Assembly (NCBI GenBank): GCA_902805475.1
Contig: CADCSX010000008.1
Coordinates: forward strand, 124,001 to 188,000
Source: Entonaema liquescens
Lineage: Eukaryota > Ascomycota > Sordariomycetes > Xylariales > Xylariaceae
DNA: 64,000 nucleotides
Reading direction: 5' to 3'
Shown here: positions 36,425 to 48,593 of the stretch, piece after piece
Layout of the letters: each line of letters starts with the position of its first letter
Position numbering within the stretch: the stretch's first letter is position 1
Position numbers and translations under genes: made by a program
The notes under the pieces: generated by a model
Told to the model about the DNA's origin: nothing
The model's input: only the letters and a program-made list of their open reading frames with translations
Database searches by the model: none

Positions 36425-37667
36425 GGTAGAGTTTCTCACGTTCCCAACCGAAATAAAGATACAGGCTCAAAACGATATCCTGCTATGCTCCTGAGTGTGG
36501 CACGGTGAGCTCTTTATACACCTACTAAAGAGTCAGTAACCAGGTTCTCGATGTTACGGTATATACTTCCACCGGAATGTCAGGGGCAATGTTGTAACCT
36601 ACAAGCTTGGCGACATTACACCGGAGTAATGAATTCCACGATATGTTGCCAATGCCAATGTCTATACCTGTATTAACGCACCAATCCGAAAGTAGAATTG
36701 AAACCGGGATAGGTTGGGAATGGAATAGCTCTCTTGGCATAGAAAAGGGGCATCTTGCTCCGCAGTTGGCTTTGGTTGCATTACAAAATAAGCCTAATTA
36801 TAACGCCCAAGTAATTCTATGCCGAGATATATATTTGGATATTCTTGTATTTTAACGTTGCCATGTATTCCGTACTAAGTCGAATCTAGACTTATGCAAT
36901 AGTTGTCTAGGCTGGCAAATCGTATTGACGCCGTGTCCGATATTGGAAACGTTGATATATACAATGGCTATATCCTCTTAACGCCAGACGAGATATAACG
37001 AAAGCAGGTGATGCTACGAACATCTCGTCTGATAGCTAATCCCCTGTATAGGTATTTAGGTATATGTTATTTATGCTTATACTTGGGATAATTACTTTTA
37101 AAGATCAACTGAGTGAAGATTGATGTGCGATGCTGAATAGATGTTGTCACGAGGTATATAGAAATGACAAGAGGATAAGACTCTACCTATGCGAATGTTA
37201 TAGGAGATATTGTACAGATAACCTCAACTAGGTACCTAGTACAAACATCAGCTCTTGCAAGAGCACTTGTACATAGGTATGTTGTAATAGGTACCTCATT
37301 TGTCCATTCTAACTTCCTCTTATCAAAACTGACGGATTGATTTTGAATAAGGAAGTTACCAACCGCTTTCTTGCCAGTTACTGCTTAGCTCGGAAGTCGC
37401 CAGTCCAACTCTAATTCCTGAAATGAATGATATTTCTCTCTGCTTCTTTCTTCTTTTTCATACTAGAGTTAAACAAGAAGACCACTTTCGGATACCATAC
37501 TAAGCTTCTGTCTCGATAAAAAGACCTTCACAACTCGACCACCCTACAATTTAATCAACCTGCGCCGTTATTATATCATCTACATTCTGAAAATAATTGC
37601 ATCTCCAGAAACCGATTGCCTTTATACATCAATCATCAACCAGTTCTAGTTTTCTTCAGTTGAGGAG
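36425..37667. promoter_or_regulatory. Divergent spacer between beta-helix gene and F-box relic
   Basis: About 1.2 kb with promoters facing both ways. The minus-strand side has TATAAAGA at 36511-36518. The plus-strand side (37430-37660) is pyrimidine-rich with CTTCTTTCTTCTTTTTC, a normal fungal leader, although the gene it serves is decayed. Confidence 0.5.
36511..36518 (-). promoter_or_regulatory. TATA box of the beta-helix gene
   Basis: TATAAAGA on the minus strand, 87-94 bases upstream of the ATG at 36424, a normal distance for a TATA-driven fungal secreted-protein gene. Confidence 0.45.
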
Positions 37668-39473
37668 ATGCCTTCCATTCATGATTTGTCCCCTGAGATC
37701 ATCGCTCAGATTGTGGACCTGATTCGCCAATCCAGTCCTAAGACGCTATATTCCCTTTCCAAATTAAACAATGCCTCCAGTAAAGCAGTGCTGTACAGCA
37801 CATTTCATACGATTTCCTTCTCTGGTGCTTGCGGAGACTATTGGTTGAAGAGAATTGAGGCTAGCCGCATGTGGCCTGCAATTCGGTGCCTTAAAATTTT
37901 GAGAGTAGAAGAAAGCGACGACAAATATACCTAAAGATGATGAATGGCGTCTATACAGATCACTACCCATGATAACAGGGCTCCGAGACGTTAGGGTTGA
38001 TTTGAATGATTTCTCTCTCGACAAAGGCTTGATTGAAGCACTCAAAGGCCAACCCGACGTACGTTTATACGCAAGGATGCAACTTTGCGGTACCCGTCCA
38101 GACGAAAGCACACTATCCCTTATGCAAAATAATTCAAACTTGTATTCGGTAAATGTATTTCATTCAAGCTCGGACAGAAATGGTTGCCATAAAATCATGA
38201 AGCTCTTCAAGGTGGTTCTTCTCACATGTCCTGGTCTTCGCCATCTGGAGATCCATGTTAGCTCATCCTCTGATACTACCAGTAGTCTCCCATACTGCAG
38301 TATGGGGTTCGTCAGCAATGAACGACCTCCAGCGCTCGAGACACTAAAACTAGGTACATGACTACCCCTTTGGGAATGATGGTGCCGACCCTCGGCTTAT
38401 TTCCAGCGACATCACAATAGGCTATCAAGGCCAAGAGGAATATTACTAGGCTAACAGTTTTAACTAGTCGCAAATGCGGCAACTTCATACTCGTTACGCG
38501 GAAATGGTCTTACGATGCTCACACAAACTCACTTCCTTCAAAGAACTAGCACTCGAACCCGGCGAATATAGCAAAGAAGTGGCGACGGGAATATTCAAAC
38601 TCGTTCCGTCGACGCTAGAAATCATCAAAGTCCCCTCCATAGACATGATTGGTATTAATGGTATTTTTAGACGTGGGGGTAAACTTCGCATACTTGACAT
38701 GACTATAACGGATATGATGAACATGATGGATACTTTGGTATCATCGATTTCATGGATATTCGCGAGCGATCCTCAGAGTATACGAGATAGTTGCCCGCAC
38801 CTCGAGGAACTGGTCTTCGACATAACTGAGGCCGAGATGTGGATGCATGGCGTATGGGACGCCCTGGCTTCATCCTCGAAGCTGCGTACTTTGGTGTTAC
38901 ACGTCTGGCTCGACCTACAACGCGATAAAGACCATGATCATTCAATTTTTGACCGCTCTCCCAAAGACGATATTACGCGCAATTATTCTACATCTTTCAT
39001 GACTATCTCGACTATCCAGCAGCTCTTCAGGTACCTCTTAAACACGGGACCTATAGCACGGTCATCTACACTTAGGGAGCTTCGTGTCACGTCCGAAATG
39101 CCCATGGATATTAAGGAATGGCATCATGACTGGTTTTATGGCAATGCAATCTCATTTCGATGCAAACTCTCGGAGCGCGACGTTGATAGACACCAGGGCA
39201 TATTCAGCATGGTCTGTGATGATCTTACGGGGGAATATGGTTCTCCAGAAAGCCTTAACTTCGCACAAGGATCTAGCACAAATTCTCCTCGAAGACGAAG
39301 ATCAGTCAGAGGTCGTCAACCGCAAGCTCAAGATTGCCTGGTATGGCCCATTACCCCAGAAAGACTAGGAGTCATATTTGGCACTGGAGTCGAGAGCCTA
39401 TGGAATATTCCAGAAGAAGACAGATGACGACGATATTATTGTCGGAGACCAGCGTTCAGAACTAAGCGCCTGA
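37668..39473 (+). pseudogene. Decayed F-box-like / leucine-rich protein gene
   Basis: One ancestral frame of about 600 codons is recognisable but broken six times. It opens with an F-box-like start (LSPEIIAQIVDLIRQSS) and continues with LRR-like spacing (CPGLRHLEIHVSSSS, ELVFDITEAEMWMHG, SSKLRTLVLHVWLDL). Frame is lost near 37925, near 38355 and in the G5 run at 39229-39233; each is mended by removing one base. Three in-frame TAG codons (38447-38449, 38465-38467, 39366-39368) sit where the context reads EYY*ANSFN*SQMRQL and PQKD*ESYLAL, most simply former tryptophans. The frame then runs to TGA at 39471. F-box proteins are substrate adaptors of SCF ubiquitin ligases. Short products could still be made, but no intact protein. 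The leader upstream looks intact, suggesting recent decay. Confidence 0.8.
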
Positions 39474-40092
39474 TCGAGATTGATAGCTTCTTGGTTGGCT
39501 GTCGAACTTGGCACTGTCGACATTAAAATAAAGCAACAAGCCTTTACAAAGTTGGCCATCCGTCGGTAAGGGGTACGCTTTCTAGGCCAACTGCCTTAAC
39601 ACAGCTTGATATCGAATTTTACGAGTATGCAGACATGGCTTCGACTAAGTTCGGAAGGAAAATCTACACTAGTAATAAAGGAGACAAGGAATAGGGATGG
39701 GGATGGATCCATCAGTTGTGGGAGTCAGGGATCAATGGATTATGATCTATTGATAGGTAATAGCTTAATGTAGCTGCATTGCGATTTCACACAGGTGGAT
39801 AAAACTAAAATGAGACCTCGCTTCTCGACTTAAAGTTTCACGTCTCTACAACTTACGTTACACTAATTGGGTTCCTTAGGAACCTATAGTGTCGTAAATG
39901 CCATGTTAGAGTCGGGTTGTAATTGTAGTGGTATTCCACCTACTTAGTGTAACGACTTCTAATCTTATCTACGTAGGTAGGTAGCCTAATAATTACAAAT
40001 GTCTTTGCCCAACCCGCTGAAAACTAGCACAATGTAGAGACGGGATAGAGGATCTAAAATTGTTGTCTCTTGTTTATAAGCTACGAGTCTAT
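39474..40092. other. Convergent spacer, nothing seen
   Basis: About 620 bases between the F-box relic end and the zuotin stop. One CTACGTAGGTAGGTAG word occurs near 39970. No gene is supported. Confidence 0.6.
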
Positions 40093-41500
40093 CTACACCA
40101 AAGACTTGGCCTCGCCATCCTTCAGCTTGCCGGCAGCGACAAGCCTCTTAACTTCCTCACTCCACACACCCTTGATCTCGTCCGCAACCTTGAGGCCGTT
40201 CAGTTTTCCAGCTAATGCCGCGACCTCATCGGGGTCTATCTTGCCCTGTACAAGTTCGACGTCATTTAGTACAGCATCGATTTGGGCGGGGCTAGCGTCG
40301 CCAGCACCGGCAAAGTAGTTAGCATCCTTAACGGAACCACGCAGTACACGTTTATTCTTCTTCACAGCATTCTTGGCGGCTTCCTTCGCCTTCTTGTTGG
40401 CTTCACGCTCGGCTTTGGCCTTCTCCTCGGCCTCCTTGGCAGCCTTCTCTTCCGCTTCCTTCTTCAGGCGGGCGTCTTCCTTTGCCTTCTTCTCGGCGGC
40501 CTCCTTGTCGAGGCGCTTCTTGTTCTTGGCGGCGTTGGCTTCCTGGCGGAACTTCTTGATACGCTCGTCACTGGCGGAGCAGTCGTCGAGAAGTTTGCGC
40601 AGGCGTGCGTTGTCCTCGGCCTTCTTCTTCTTACGGGCGTTCGCGTTCTTACGTTCCATGTGACGCTTCTGGTCGCGGTTTTCGTTGTCATCCGGCACAT
40701 CCTCGTCTAGATACTCGAATGACCGCCACGAGTCGAAGTTGTACCAGAAGTTATAGAAGTTCTCAACTTCCTCCTTGGTTGAGTTCTCATCACCGAAGCT
40801 GGGAACAGGCTGCTGCTTGGAGAAGCGAGCCTCAGACTTGAAGACGCGGCTCCAAAGCTTGTAGTAGTTGCCCTTAGCCTGTTCCTTCTTGGTGGGCGTG
40901 TCTACGTCGGCCTTTTCATCAACAGAGTCAAATTGACGGCGCTTGACGGGGTCAAGTAGAACCTCGGTAGCTTTCTGGATGCACTTGAAAAAGTTATCGT
41001 CCTCGGTACTGCCCTGGGCGGCCTTCTTGTCGGGGTGATGCTTTAGGACCTTCTTGCGGTGAGCACGTTTAATCTGCTCTTCGGTTGCCTTCCATCGGTA
41101 CTTGGATAGACCAAGCACTTGGTAGTGATCTTGCGACTATATATAGACGTTAGTAGACTGTAAATGATAATAAGGCTTTTTAACAAATTTGTAGTGATAT
41201 TCTTACCTTCCAGTCCTTGGCTTCCCGCTGGAGCATTAAAGGATCCTCGGGCTCGCTAAACTCGCTCTCATCGTCCTTCTCGATTTTCTTAGCGCTCTCC
41301 TGGGCTTGGATTCGATCATCTTCGGAGAATGTGCGCTTATGACGGGCGCGGCGGGCGTGGGCGAGGAAATGAGGGCCGACAGGTTCAATTGTGCGTTGAG
41401 TTGACGCAGTGATAGATCCAATTGGTTTAAAATCCTTCTCTGCAGACCAGCCTTCCGGCAGGACGGGCAAAGGTCGTGCTACTACAGTTGACGTAGCCAT
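40093..41500 (-). CDS. ZUO1: Zuotin, ribosome-associated J-domain chaperone
   Basis: Predicted 445 residues in two exons, 41500-41207 and 41136-40093. The N-terminus ends in the acidic EFSEPEDPLML. A J domain follows at about residues 100-170 with HPD at 132-134 (LKHHPDKKA), which stimulates the partner Hsp70 ATPase. Next is the zuotin homology region (FKSEARFSKQQPVPSFGDENS, NFYNFWYNFDSWRSFEY) and then a long, highly charged Lys/Glu/Ala coiled-coil and rRNA-binding segment from about residue 240 to 360. The C-terminus is a small helical bundle. In yeast, Zuo1 pairs with Ssz1 as the ribosome-associated complex at the polypeptide exit tunnel and recruits Ssb. The start is the ATG at 41500 (ACAATGGC); an in-frame ATG 50 codons upstream gives an unconserved extension. 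Confidence 0.95.
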
Positions 41501-41918
41501 TGTCGTTCGTTGCTGTACGCGTCCGATATATTGAAGGGACGAAAAAAAAGTACCTTTTGGCTTTCGTGGGGTTAAAATAATTATCTTTTTTTTCTTATCT
41601 ATCCTTACAAGCTCCAAAGGGTGGGATATCTTTGCAGGGGCCCCTTGCATTGATACCGAATTACTTAGTACTTACCTAAGTATGCAACCAATCGTCATCA
41701 ATGTTAACTCTACTTGTGGGCCTCCAGCCACAGTTCAATTGCTATTAAGCCACAATATCTTTTTTCCCCGATTTCACGAGATCCAGAAACTTCTTTGTAG
41801 GTACTAGATGTACGTCCAGTATTGTACATAAACTGCTACTCAATAGACACGATTTACTTCTAATTCTCCTACTACCCTCTTTAAATCATAATATACTCCA
41901 CTGGTAATCAGTATTAGA
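41501..41918. promoter_or_regulatory. Shared promoter region of ZUO1 and MZM1
   Basis: Only 418 bases separate two divergent start codons, so both promoters and leaders lie here. The middle carries CT-rich and poly-T tracts; no firm TATA box. Co-regulation of cytosolic translation and mitochondrial assembly genes is possible but not shown. Confidence 0.6.
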
Positions 41919-42374
41919 ATGGCCTTACAAGCCTACAGAGGTCTGCTTCGAGCAGCAAGGGTAGCTTTTCAAGGTAGGAACAAAAGTGGTTTAACATTGG
42001 CCATTGTACTTAGATATTAATATTATATTTTAGGCGATGAACGAGTCTTAACCGCAGCAAGAGCGTCAATACGTGAAAGTTTCCGCGTCAATGCCTCGCT
42101 AGAGGCCACGGATCCTGAGTTACCGGGTGCCATAAAGCATGCCGAAGAAGTTGCCGTCATATTGCGGCAGAACATAGTACAAGGAAAGAAAGATGGCGAT
42201 AGATATAGTACGTTTTCAATCCCAGTTATTGCTTAATTAAGGTAAGATATGTTCCTGACAGAGGATCTAGGATTACGGATACACGAAGATACGGAACGAG
42301 GCGACAACGATACAGTCAAGTTTCCAAATGGCCAGACAGCCAAGATTGATGGAAAGACATGCGCCGATAGGTGA
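41919..42374 (+). CDS. MZM1: Mitochondrial zinc maintenance protein Mzm1 (LYR family)
   Basis: Predicted 113 residues in three exons: 41919-41973, 42034-42207 and 42262-42374, with introns of 60 and 54 nt. The start MALQAYRGLLRAARVAF is the LYR-type helix. DERVLTAARASIRESFRVNASL and the HAEEVAVILRQNIVQGKK helix match the short helical LYR fold, and the C-terminal LRIHEDTERGDN is typical of fungal Mzm1. The family (LYRM7 in animals) chaperones the Rieske iron-sulfur protein in the mitochondrial matrix before its insertion into complex III. No long single frame exists because the exons are short, so the gene is easily missed. It is divergent from ZUO1, 418 bases away. Confidence 0.9.
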
Positions 42375-42555
42375 CAGAACAGAGGAATTCAAGTCCTTGA
42401 AAGTCTTGTATTATATCATGATACCCGTACTGTACCAACAAACATCATAGCCACAGCCGAGTGGTCACGCATCCGTATGATAGATAATCTCCCTGAAACC
42501 CTATTGTAAACGCAATGCTCGAACGCCGCCCATGCAATAAACTTTCCCTCCTGCT

Positions 42556-43724
42556 TTAGTCTCCTGCCAAACTGGCATAGTTGACATCCGCTGCACCCGG
42601 AGGTGGTGCTACCATAGACATATTGTCTACATCTTGCGCTGTCCCGGCCTGACTTGTCCCTCCTTGGGAAGGTGGTGCTCCAAACGCTTTAGGGCCACCA
42701 TTTCCACGTCGTTGTTCTGGAAATGCGGTCCGACCATCGCGAGCCATAGCAGCCCTTTCCTCTTTATTCATCGTTCCGATAGCTTTAGGTATGCTCCACC
42801 GCACTCGTAGAGGGCAACCCGCAATCACCGCCCGACCCTGACAAGCTTCGGCTGCTTTCTCGGCGGCTTCTCGCGTCTCGTAGTTGATAAACGCGCAGTG
42901 CGACATATGGCTACAGATTAACGATTTGATCTTGCCATGCTCCTTAAAAAAATCCCGGATTTTATATTCGGGTAGGTCGTCTTCAACACCGGTAACGAAT
43001 AAACTCATGATCGATTTATCAGACGGTGGCATCCAGTCCTTAGGGCCGGGTGGTAATTGCGATGCACTTGGGAATGGTCTGCCTCCTCTTCCCGCTCTGG
43101 GGCCTGTACCAGCACCTACAGCCGCCGCTGCTCTAGAGTCGCGAGTGCGTATAGGGCCCGGTCCACCTACGCCAGCCCCTACCGCCGGGCTGCCTCCCTT
43201 GAGCTTCCAACAGGCTTCGACTCGGTTGCGCTTCCATCCTCAATCGCTCGTCCCTTTCTAAAATATGGTTTGCTGTTTGCTAGTCGTCGTAATAGCTCGC
43301 GGGCCTTCTCATCCGTCTTTTCGTATTCTTCTGTGCCTCTTCCTTCTTCGAGGGCCTTTTCGTTGTTCTGGGCAAAGTACTCGCGGTTGACTTCGCTTTG
43401 GGGCCCGGGCGCAACCATTTTAAGAGCGGCGTCACGTAGTTGGATGGGTAGGCCAAACTGCAGGTCGAGCATGCAGCATTGACAGCAATTTTTCATACGA
43501 GCGCAAGTAAGGCATACATTGGTGCGCTTCTTTCGGCCGTGGGCACGGTCGGCAGCCCAGGAAAAGATGGTGTAAGGTCGCGTACAGATCTTGCATTCGG
43601 CGCCATAATCTTCCTTCAACATCTTAACATACGGGTTCGGTGGTAGGCAATTTTCGCATACAGATGGGAAGTCAGTTGACTCCCAACCTGAGCGGTTTAG
43701 ATCTTGTTTTATTTGAGGTGGCAT
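42556..43724 (-). CDS. SLT11: Pre-mRNA-splicing factor Slt11/Ecm2 (RBM22 homologue), probable one-base frameshift
   Basis: Two overlapping conserved frames make one gene. The first (43724 to about 43200) holds the N-terminal zinc-binding region with repeated C-x2-C pairs: VCENCLPPNP, CKICTRPYTIF, CLTCARMKNCCQCCMLDLQFGLP. The second (to the TAG at 42556) holds a Gly-rich linker with GPIRTRDSRA and an RNA-recognition motif: SLFVTGVEDDLPEYKIRDFF (RNP2 region) and HCAFINYETREAAE (RNP1 region). They differ by one frame step at about 43195-43215, where one extra base would join ATESKPVGS to KGGSPAVGAG and give about 389 residues. A 50 nt GTAGGG...CTCTAG intron would also restore frame but removes the RTRDSRA stretch. 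The product belongs to the NineTeen-associated part of the activated spliceosome. I favour a sequence indel in an intact gene. Confidence 0.88.
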
Positions 43725-44862
43725 ATTGTGCTTGGGGTGATTAAGGTTTTAATGTTGATGAAGTTGTCGCGATGAATTGGAAATTTAAAGCTGCCCGTAG
43801 CTTAAAGTTGGATCATAGCGGGTCTAGAAAGATCTTATCTATCAGGTGAGGCTGAATTTCACTCAATATGTGGCTGGTAGGTGGCGATATCAGCTTTGTA
43901 TTTGTAATATGCGAATAACCCTTATTAGCAGCATATGTCACCAGATGTTACAGCTTAATGCAACTATGAAGGGTCTCCCCCGTGGGGTCCGCCGCCCAAG
44001 CCAATGGCCCGGGATCCATTTTAACTTCGAAGATGGTATTTAGGTTTTCAGCTCGGAGTTTCAATTCCCATTTTCTAAAACATCACGAACTCCTAGATAC
44101 TTTTTTTCTTTACTGTGGACTATATCACATACGTACTTAGGTATTTATGTTAATACTCACCCATATTTTTATTACTGTGAAAGTTGCGATGAACAGCATA
44201 CCTAGGTAGGTAACCTAACGAGTTGAGGTTCGATAACATAACAAACTGGTCGCAACATAACTAATCTGAATCCATCCCTACCTAAATCAGCAAAAACAAT
44301 TCGCTCTCTCGTGAACAATGTTTACACTTACCACATTTGCCTTCGTCACGGACCGACTATCACCCCCTCAATTACTCTATTACTGTTATAAGTTAACATA
44401 TAAACTCAGTTAAACCCACCGAGCGTTTCCCGCAACTAAGGTCCGAGTTGAGGAAAATACCATGTTTTGTCGTACCATATCACCAGCTCTACCAGTTTTT
44501 ATAACGCACATGTTAGATAAGTGCCCTGCGTTCCACCTTCTACTAGAAACATAAAGTATCGTAAAGTAGCGTAAAGTAATGCATATGTAAGTGGTACCTT
44601 GTCCACGAGACCGTCCTCGAGTGGTTTGTTCCGGTCCGGGTCCTCCTCAAGTGGCGTTCAGTATTTTCTCATGTTGAATTAGTACGGTGAATCTTAAACG
44701 GGATGAGACTATTCCTCATACATTCGGACCTGGAGATTCTATAGAAAGTCTATATATATATGTCCTTGTTCCCCGGCTTTTCCATAGAACCACCTAGCCC
44801 TCTTCACTCTTCCGCCTCATTTGCTCAAAACCCCCTTTCCTTCTTCAGATAACGTTAGCAAC
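43725..44862. promoter_or_regulatory. Divergent spacer between SLT11 and MFS gene
   Basis: About 1.1 kb with promoters for both genes. Words of the ACCTAGGTAGGTAACCT type occur near 44200. TATATATATA at 44751-44760 is about 100 bases upstream of the MFS start codon. Confidence 0.5.
44751..44760 (+). promoter_or_regulatory. TATA-like element of the MFS gene
   Basis: TATATATATA, about 103 bases upstream of the ATG at 44863, followed by a pyrimidine-rich leader (TCTTCACTCTTCCGCC). Confidence 0.4.
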
Positions 44863-46803
44863 ATGTCAACCCCACAGAATAAGAAAGAGGAAGATCCTCA
44901 GTTGGTCAGCCAACCTACTTCTCCTATTCAAGATAATAGGACCGGCGGAACCGCGTCGGCGCAATCTTCAACATCACGCGGAACTATACCCAAGCACACC
45001 ATATCACACGACGAGGCAGCATTGATGCAAGCACGCTCAAGCCCTAGCATTCTTACAGAAAGTGACTGTCCCGAAGCTCTGGCTTACGCATGGCCCAAGT
45101 GGAAAAAATGGGGAACGCTGACCATCATATTCCTCGTTCAGATTTCCAGTACGTTTCTATCACACTTTATGCCAATATATAGGTTTCCTTTCTGTACTCA
45201 CAGTACTCGAGTTGCCCATATGGAATCTATCTGCGACTATATTATGAAATTGTTCCTTTTAGGATCTCCGTGAAACGCGGGTTCTAACTAAGTGTTTAGT
45301 GAACTTGAACGCCTCCTTATATGCAAATGGGCAGAGCGGTATAGTCAAGGACCTTGGTGTTAGCAACCAAGCCGCAGTCAGCGGGGCTGCCTTGTTTCTC
45401 GTCCTATATGCGTTCGGATGTGAACTGTAAGCTAACTAATTCCCGCCTAGTTTCTACATTTTGCATACTGAACCCTTTTCTAGTTGGGCGCCATGGTCCG
45501 AAGAATTTGGAAGAAAACCTGTTCTCCAAGGCTCGCTTCTTATGGTTAACATATGTTGTATTCCCGTTGCCCTCGCTAATTACCATCGATCCTTTGCTGG
45601 TATTCTTATCGGACGTGCCTTTGGAGGTCTTTTCTCTGCAGGAGGTAGCGTTACGTTAGGAGTGGTTGCAGACATGTTTACAGCTGATGAGCAGGAACTC
45701 CCACTGGCATATATTGTCCTCTCCTCTGTAGGCGGTTCTATCATCGGACCTATCATCGGCGGATTTATCGAACAGAATCTCCATTGGACGTGGACGATCT
45801 GGATCCAGCTCATCTTCGGAGCTTTTGTTCAAGTATTACATCTGGTATTCGTACCAGAGACTCGATCTGCCATCCTCGTTAACCGGTATGCGAAGAAATT
45901 GAGAAAGGCCAAGTTCGAAGCGACCGGCGAAAAAAGCAACGTCTTTGGGCCCTTCGAGTTGAAACCATTCACAGACTATCTAGTTCCAAAAGAAGTCTTC
46001 GCTATATGGATGCGCCCCTTTCAGATGCTCTACAAGGAGAAAATTGTCTTAGTGCTATCCTTGCTATCTGGGTTCAGCGATGCCCTAATATTCATGCAAA
46101 TACAGTCTCTGCATCGCGTATTCGAGCTGTGGAAATTCAGCAACACGGAGACAGGGCTTGTATGTAATTTGAATAACCCCAATTGCTTTACTATCTGCCT
46201 AGTATTTGCTAATCTCACTACAAGGCTTTCATCCCGTTGGGTCTTTCTTATATCATAGGATATCTGCTATTTATCCCATCCATTTATCGTAACCGGGTGT
46301 TGCGAGCGAACAATCCTCTTAGTGAACACGCTCAATTCGAGTCACGCCTTTGGTGGCTGCTATTTACCGCACCGCTTCTCCCTATTGGATTATTTATATT
46401 TGCTTGGACGAGCACGCCCGAGGTACATTGGATTGCCCCGATGATTGGATGCCTCTTCATCGGTATAGCTAACTACACCATCTACATGACTACCATCGAC
46501 TATATGGTGAAAGCATACGGCCCTTACTCCGCCTCTGCAACAGGAGGCAACGGCTTTGCTCGTGACTTCTTGGCCGGAGTGTTGACATGGGCTGCAGCAC
46601 CATACTACAACGCATTTAGTTTTAAGTATGGTCTTCAGGTAGCAAACACTGTGCTTGCTGCTATCAGTTTGATTCTTGTAATCGCTACTTTCATCATCTA
46701 TCATAAGGGACCAGCTATGCGCAAGCGTTCGCCCTTCGCGGAGTCTCTCAGTCATGGAGGTGTCCAAGCCACGGCGGATGTTCCACCCGTAGCGACTGTT
46801 TGA
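44863..46803 (+). CDS. MFS transporter, DHA1 family
   Basis: Predicted 555 residues in four exons: 44863-45148, 45300-45426, 45484-46159 and 46225-46803; introns of 151, 57 and 65 nt, all in phase. An N-terminal cytosolic tail of about 80 residues precedes helix 1 (LTIIFLVQISMNLNASLYANG). Exon 2 ends in FLVLYAFGCEL and exon 3 continues WAPWSEEFGRKP, the loop between helices 2 and 3 typical of polyamine/drug exporters of the DHA1 group. FAGILIGRAFGGLFSAGGSVTLG and GGSIIGPIIGGFIEQN are helices 4-5; FIPETRS-type VPETRSAIL closes the first half. The second half is complete to helix 12. The start at MSTPQ is chosen because the longer frame begins only with TTG. The substrate is unknown. It is not obviously linked to its neighbours. 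Confidence 0.92.
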
Positions 46804-48593
46804 AGGAAAGGAAAGAGATGAAATTGTGTTCAGACAGTCATTCACTCGCTAAAATGGCGTAACAAGGGAAATCAAAATGAGGACATCCTGTATATATAAA
46901 ACAAGTAGGTACATAGTCATAGTAAAGTAGGTAGCTTTACTAAATACATATCTATCCAAATAAGTCAAGCTGCTATCCTAAAAGTATCCAGACCGGATAT
47001 CATGGTGGATGAAAAAACATATCGGAGGCGTTCAGCACTCGAGTACCTACCTAGGTACCTTGATATCCATAGCACCAGAAAATCAAGTACTAAACTGGCA
47101 CGGTGAATACCATAACGAAATGATTCCACTGCCCCCGGATATTACCATTTCTGGTTTCCGGTGTTGTCCGCTGACCTCCAAGCCCCTGTCAATCTCCGGT
47201 GTCAGGGACGTTGGCTTTTCGGGGCTCCGAACTTTTGCTTCACTTCGAGTGAAGATACTTAAACTTTACCCCTGGATTTATCTATTTGTCATGTTCTAAT
47301 GTTTTAATCCATTTGTACCAATTGCAAATGACATAGTCATTCTAATGTATCAGAAAAGGCATTATAGTAATCATATCAAAGATAGAATCCAGTACCCTCT
47401 CAATACCTAACTTTATTACAATTATATACTGGGCGCGGATTGATTTACGACTACTCCGCATATTTCTCTCTACGGGTGTTTGTCTAGTTTATAGGGACTA
47501 ATATAATGCGCCTCGTAGTATAAATAGGTACCAACTTAGGGTAGATATAAGTTCCTTTACCGTTCGAAAAGGGGTCTCTAATGAGAGATTCACACAAAGG
47601 TCTTAAGAGGCGATATTGATATGGTACCCCGTATTACCTACTTCTTATTTGGCCGCTATTACGCCAAATTGCAGTATCATCACTATAGTTTTCTAGATTT
47701 TAACAATAGAGGTAGATATCTTCACTTAGCCAAGTATCACAAAGCAGTACATGTCGGTGGGAATGATCTTTCTAGTTTTACCTACCCGAAACTTCAAGTG
47801 CATGATACGCAATTTATACCACGTCAATATATACCTGGCATGGTAAACAGCCAGTGAAATATAGCTTTCTTGTGAGGTGGGGGTTCCTTTTGTGACGAAA
47901 GGTCTGTTAATGGCTCTAGAAGCCTTAAGGAATGCGTCAAATGTTAATTATTGGGTCTTCTAACAAACTGGCTTGGTTGCAAGTGACATAGCAAATGAAT
48001 TGCTGGGAAAGATATAAAATGCCGCTAATATAAATCAAAAAATCAAACCTCAACCGAGCTAACAACTCAACAGCATGGATAGGCCAAAAGAATCAATAGC
48101 ATAGTTGCTGGTAAGTGCTTCATGTGAACATATCCACTCACACACACTACGAATAATTAGGAAAATTGTGATAGGTAGCGTATCATTTGACAACATACTA
48201 TGATTTTGCACTATAATGGTGGACCGTCTAGATCAGTCGGTAGGGGTATATGTGGCAGAGCTCATAGAGAAATGACTCGCGGGGACTTCTCGGCAGCCAG
48301 CCCAAAGGGAAAATGAAGTAAAACCATGGTCAAAGTGATGGTAATTCGGATGACGATGAATTGTAGTAAACACTTTGCTGTTATGAAATAATAAATCCAT
48401 ATTATACGATTGGTTTTAGATAAGTTTATATATTCCGTCTTGAGTACTGGTGGTACTGTAGATATTAAATAGAACCCCCTTCTTTCAACGTCTATCAACT
48501 CCTTCATATACCTATTTACTTTCCAGCGCCAGCTTATCTTGAAATTTCCTCCCCTTATAAGCATCTTAATATACGCTATTTTGATCTAGTGTC
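46804..48593. other. Gene-free spacer
   Basis: About 1.8 kb of AT-rich DNA between the MFS gene and the secreted-protein gene. The word CTACCTAGGTACC occurs at about 47045. Small frames lack motifs. Confidence 0.6.

Noticed and set aside
40282..40841. Plus-strand frames of 96-142 codons across zuotin
   Set aside because: They are reverse-strand shadows of the Lys/Glu/Ala-rich coiled coil of ZUO1.
47621..47857. 78-codon plus-strand frame
   Set aside because: AT-rich, no signal peptide or motif, and no splice partners; chance frame.
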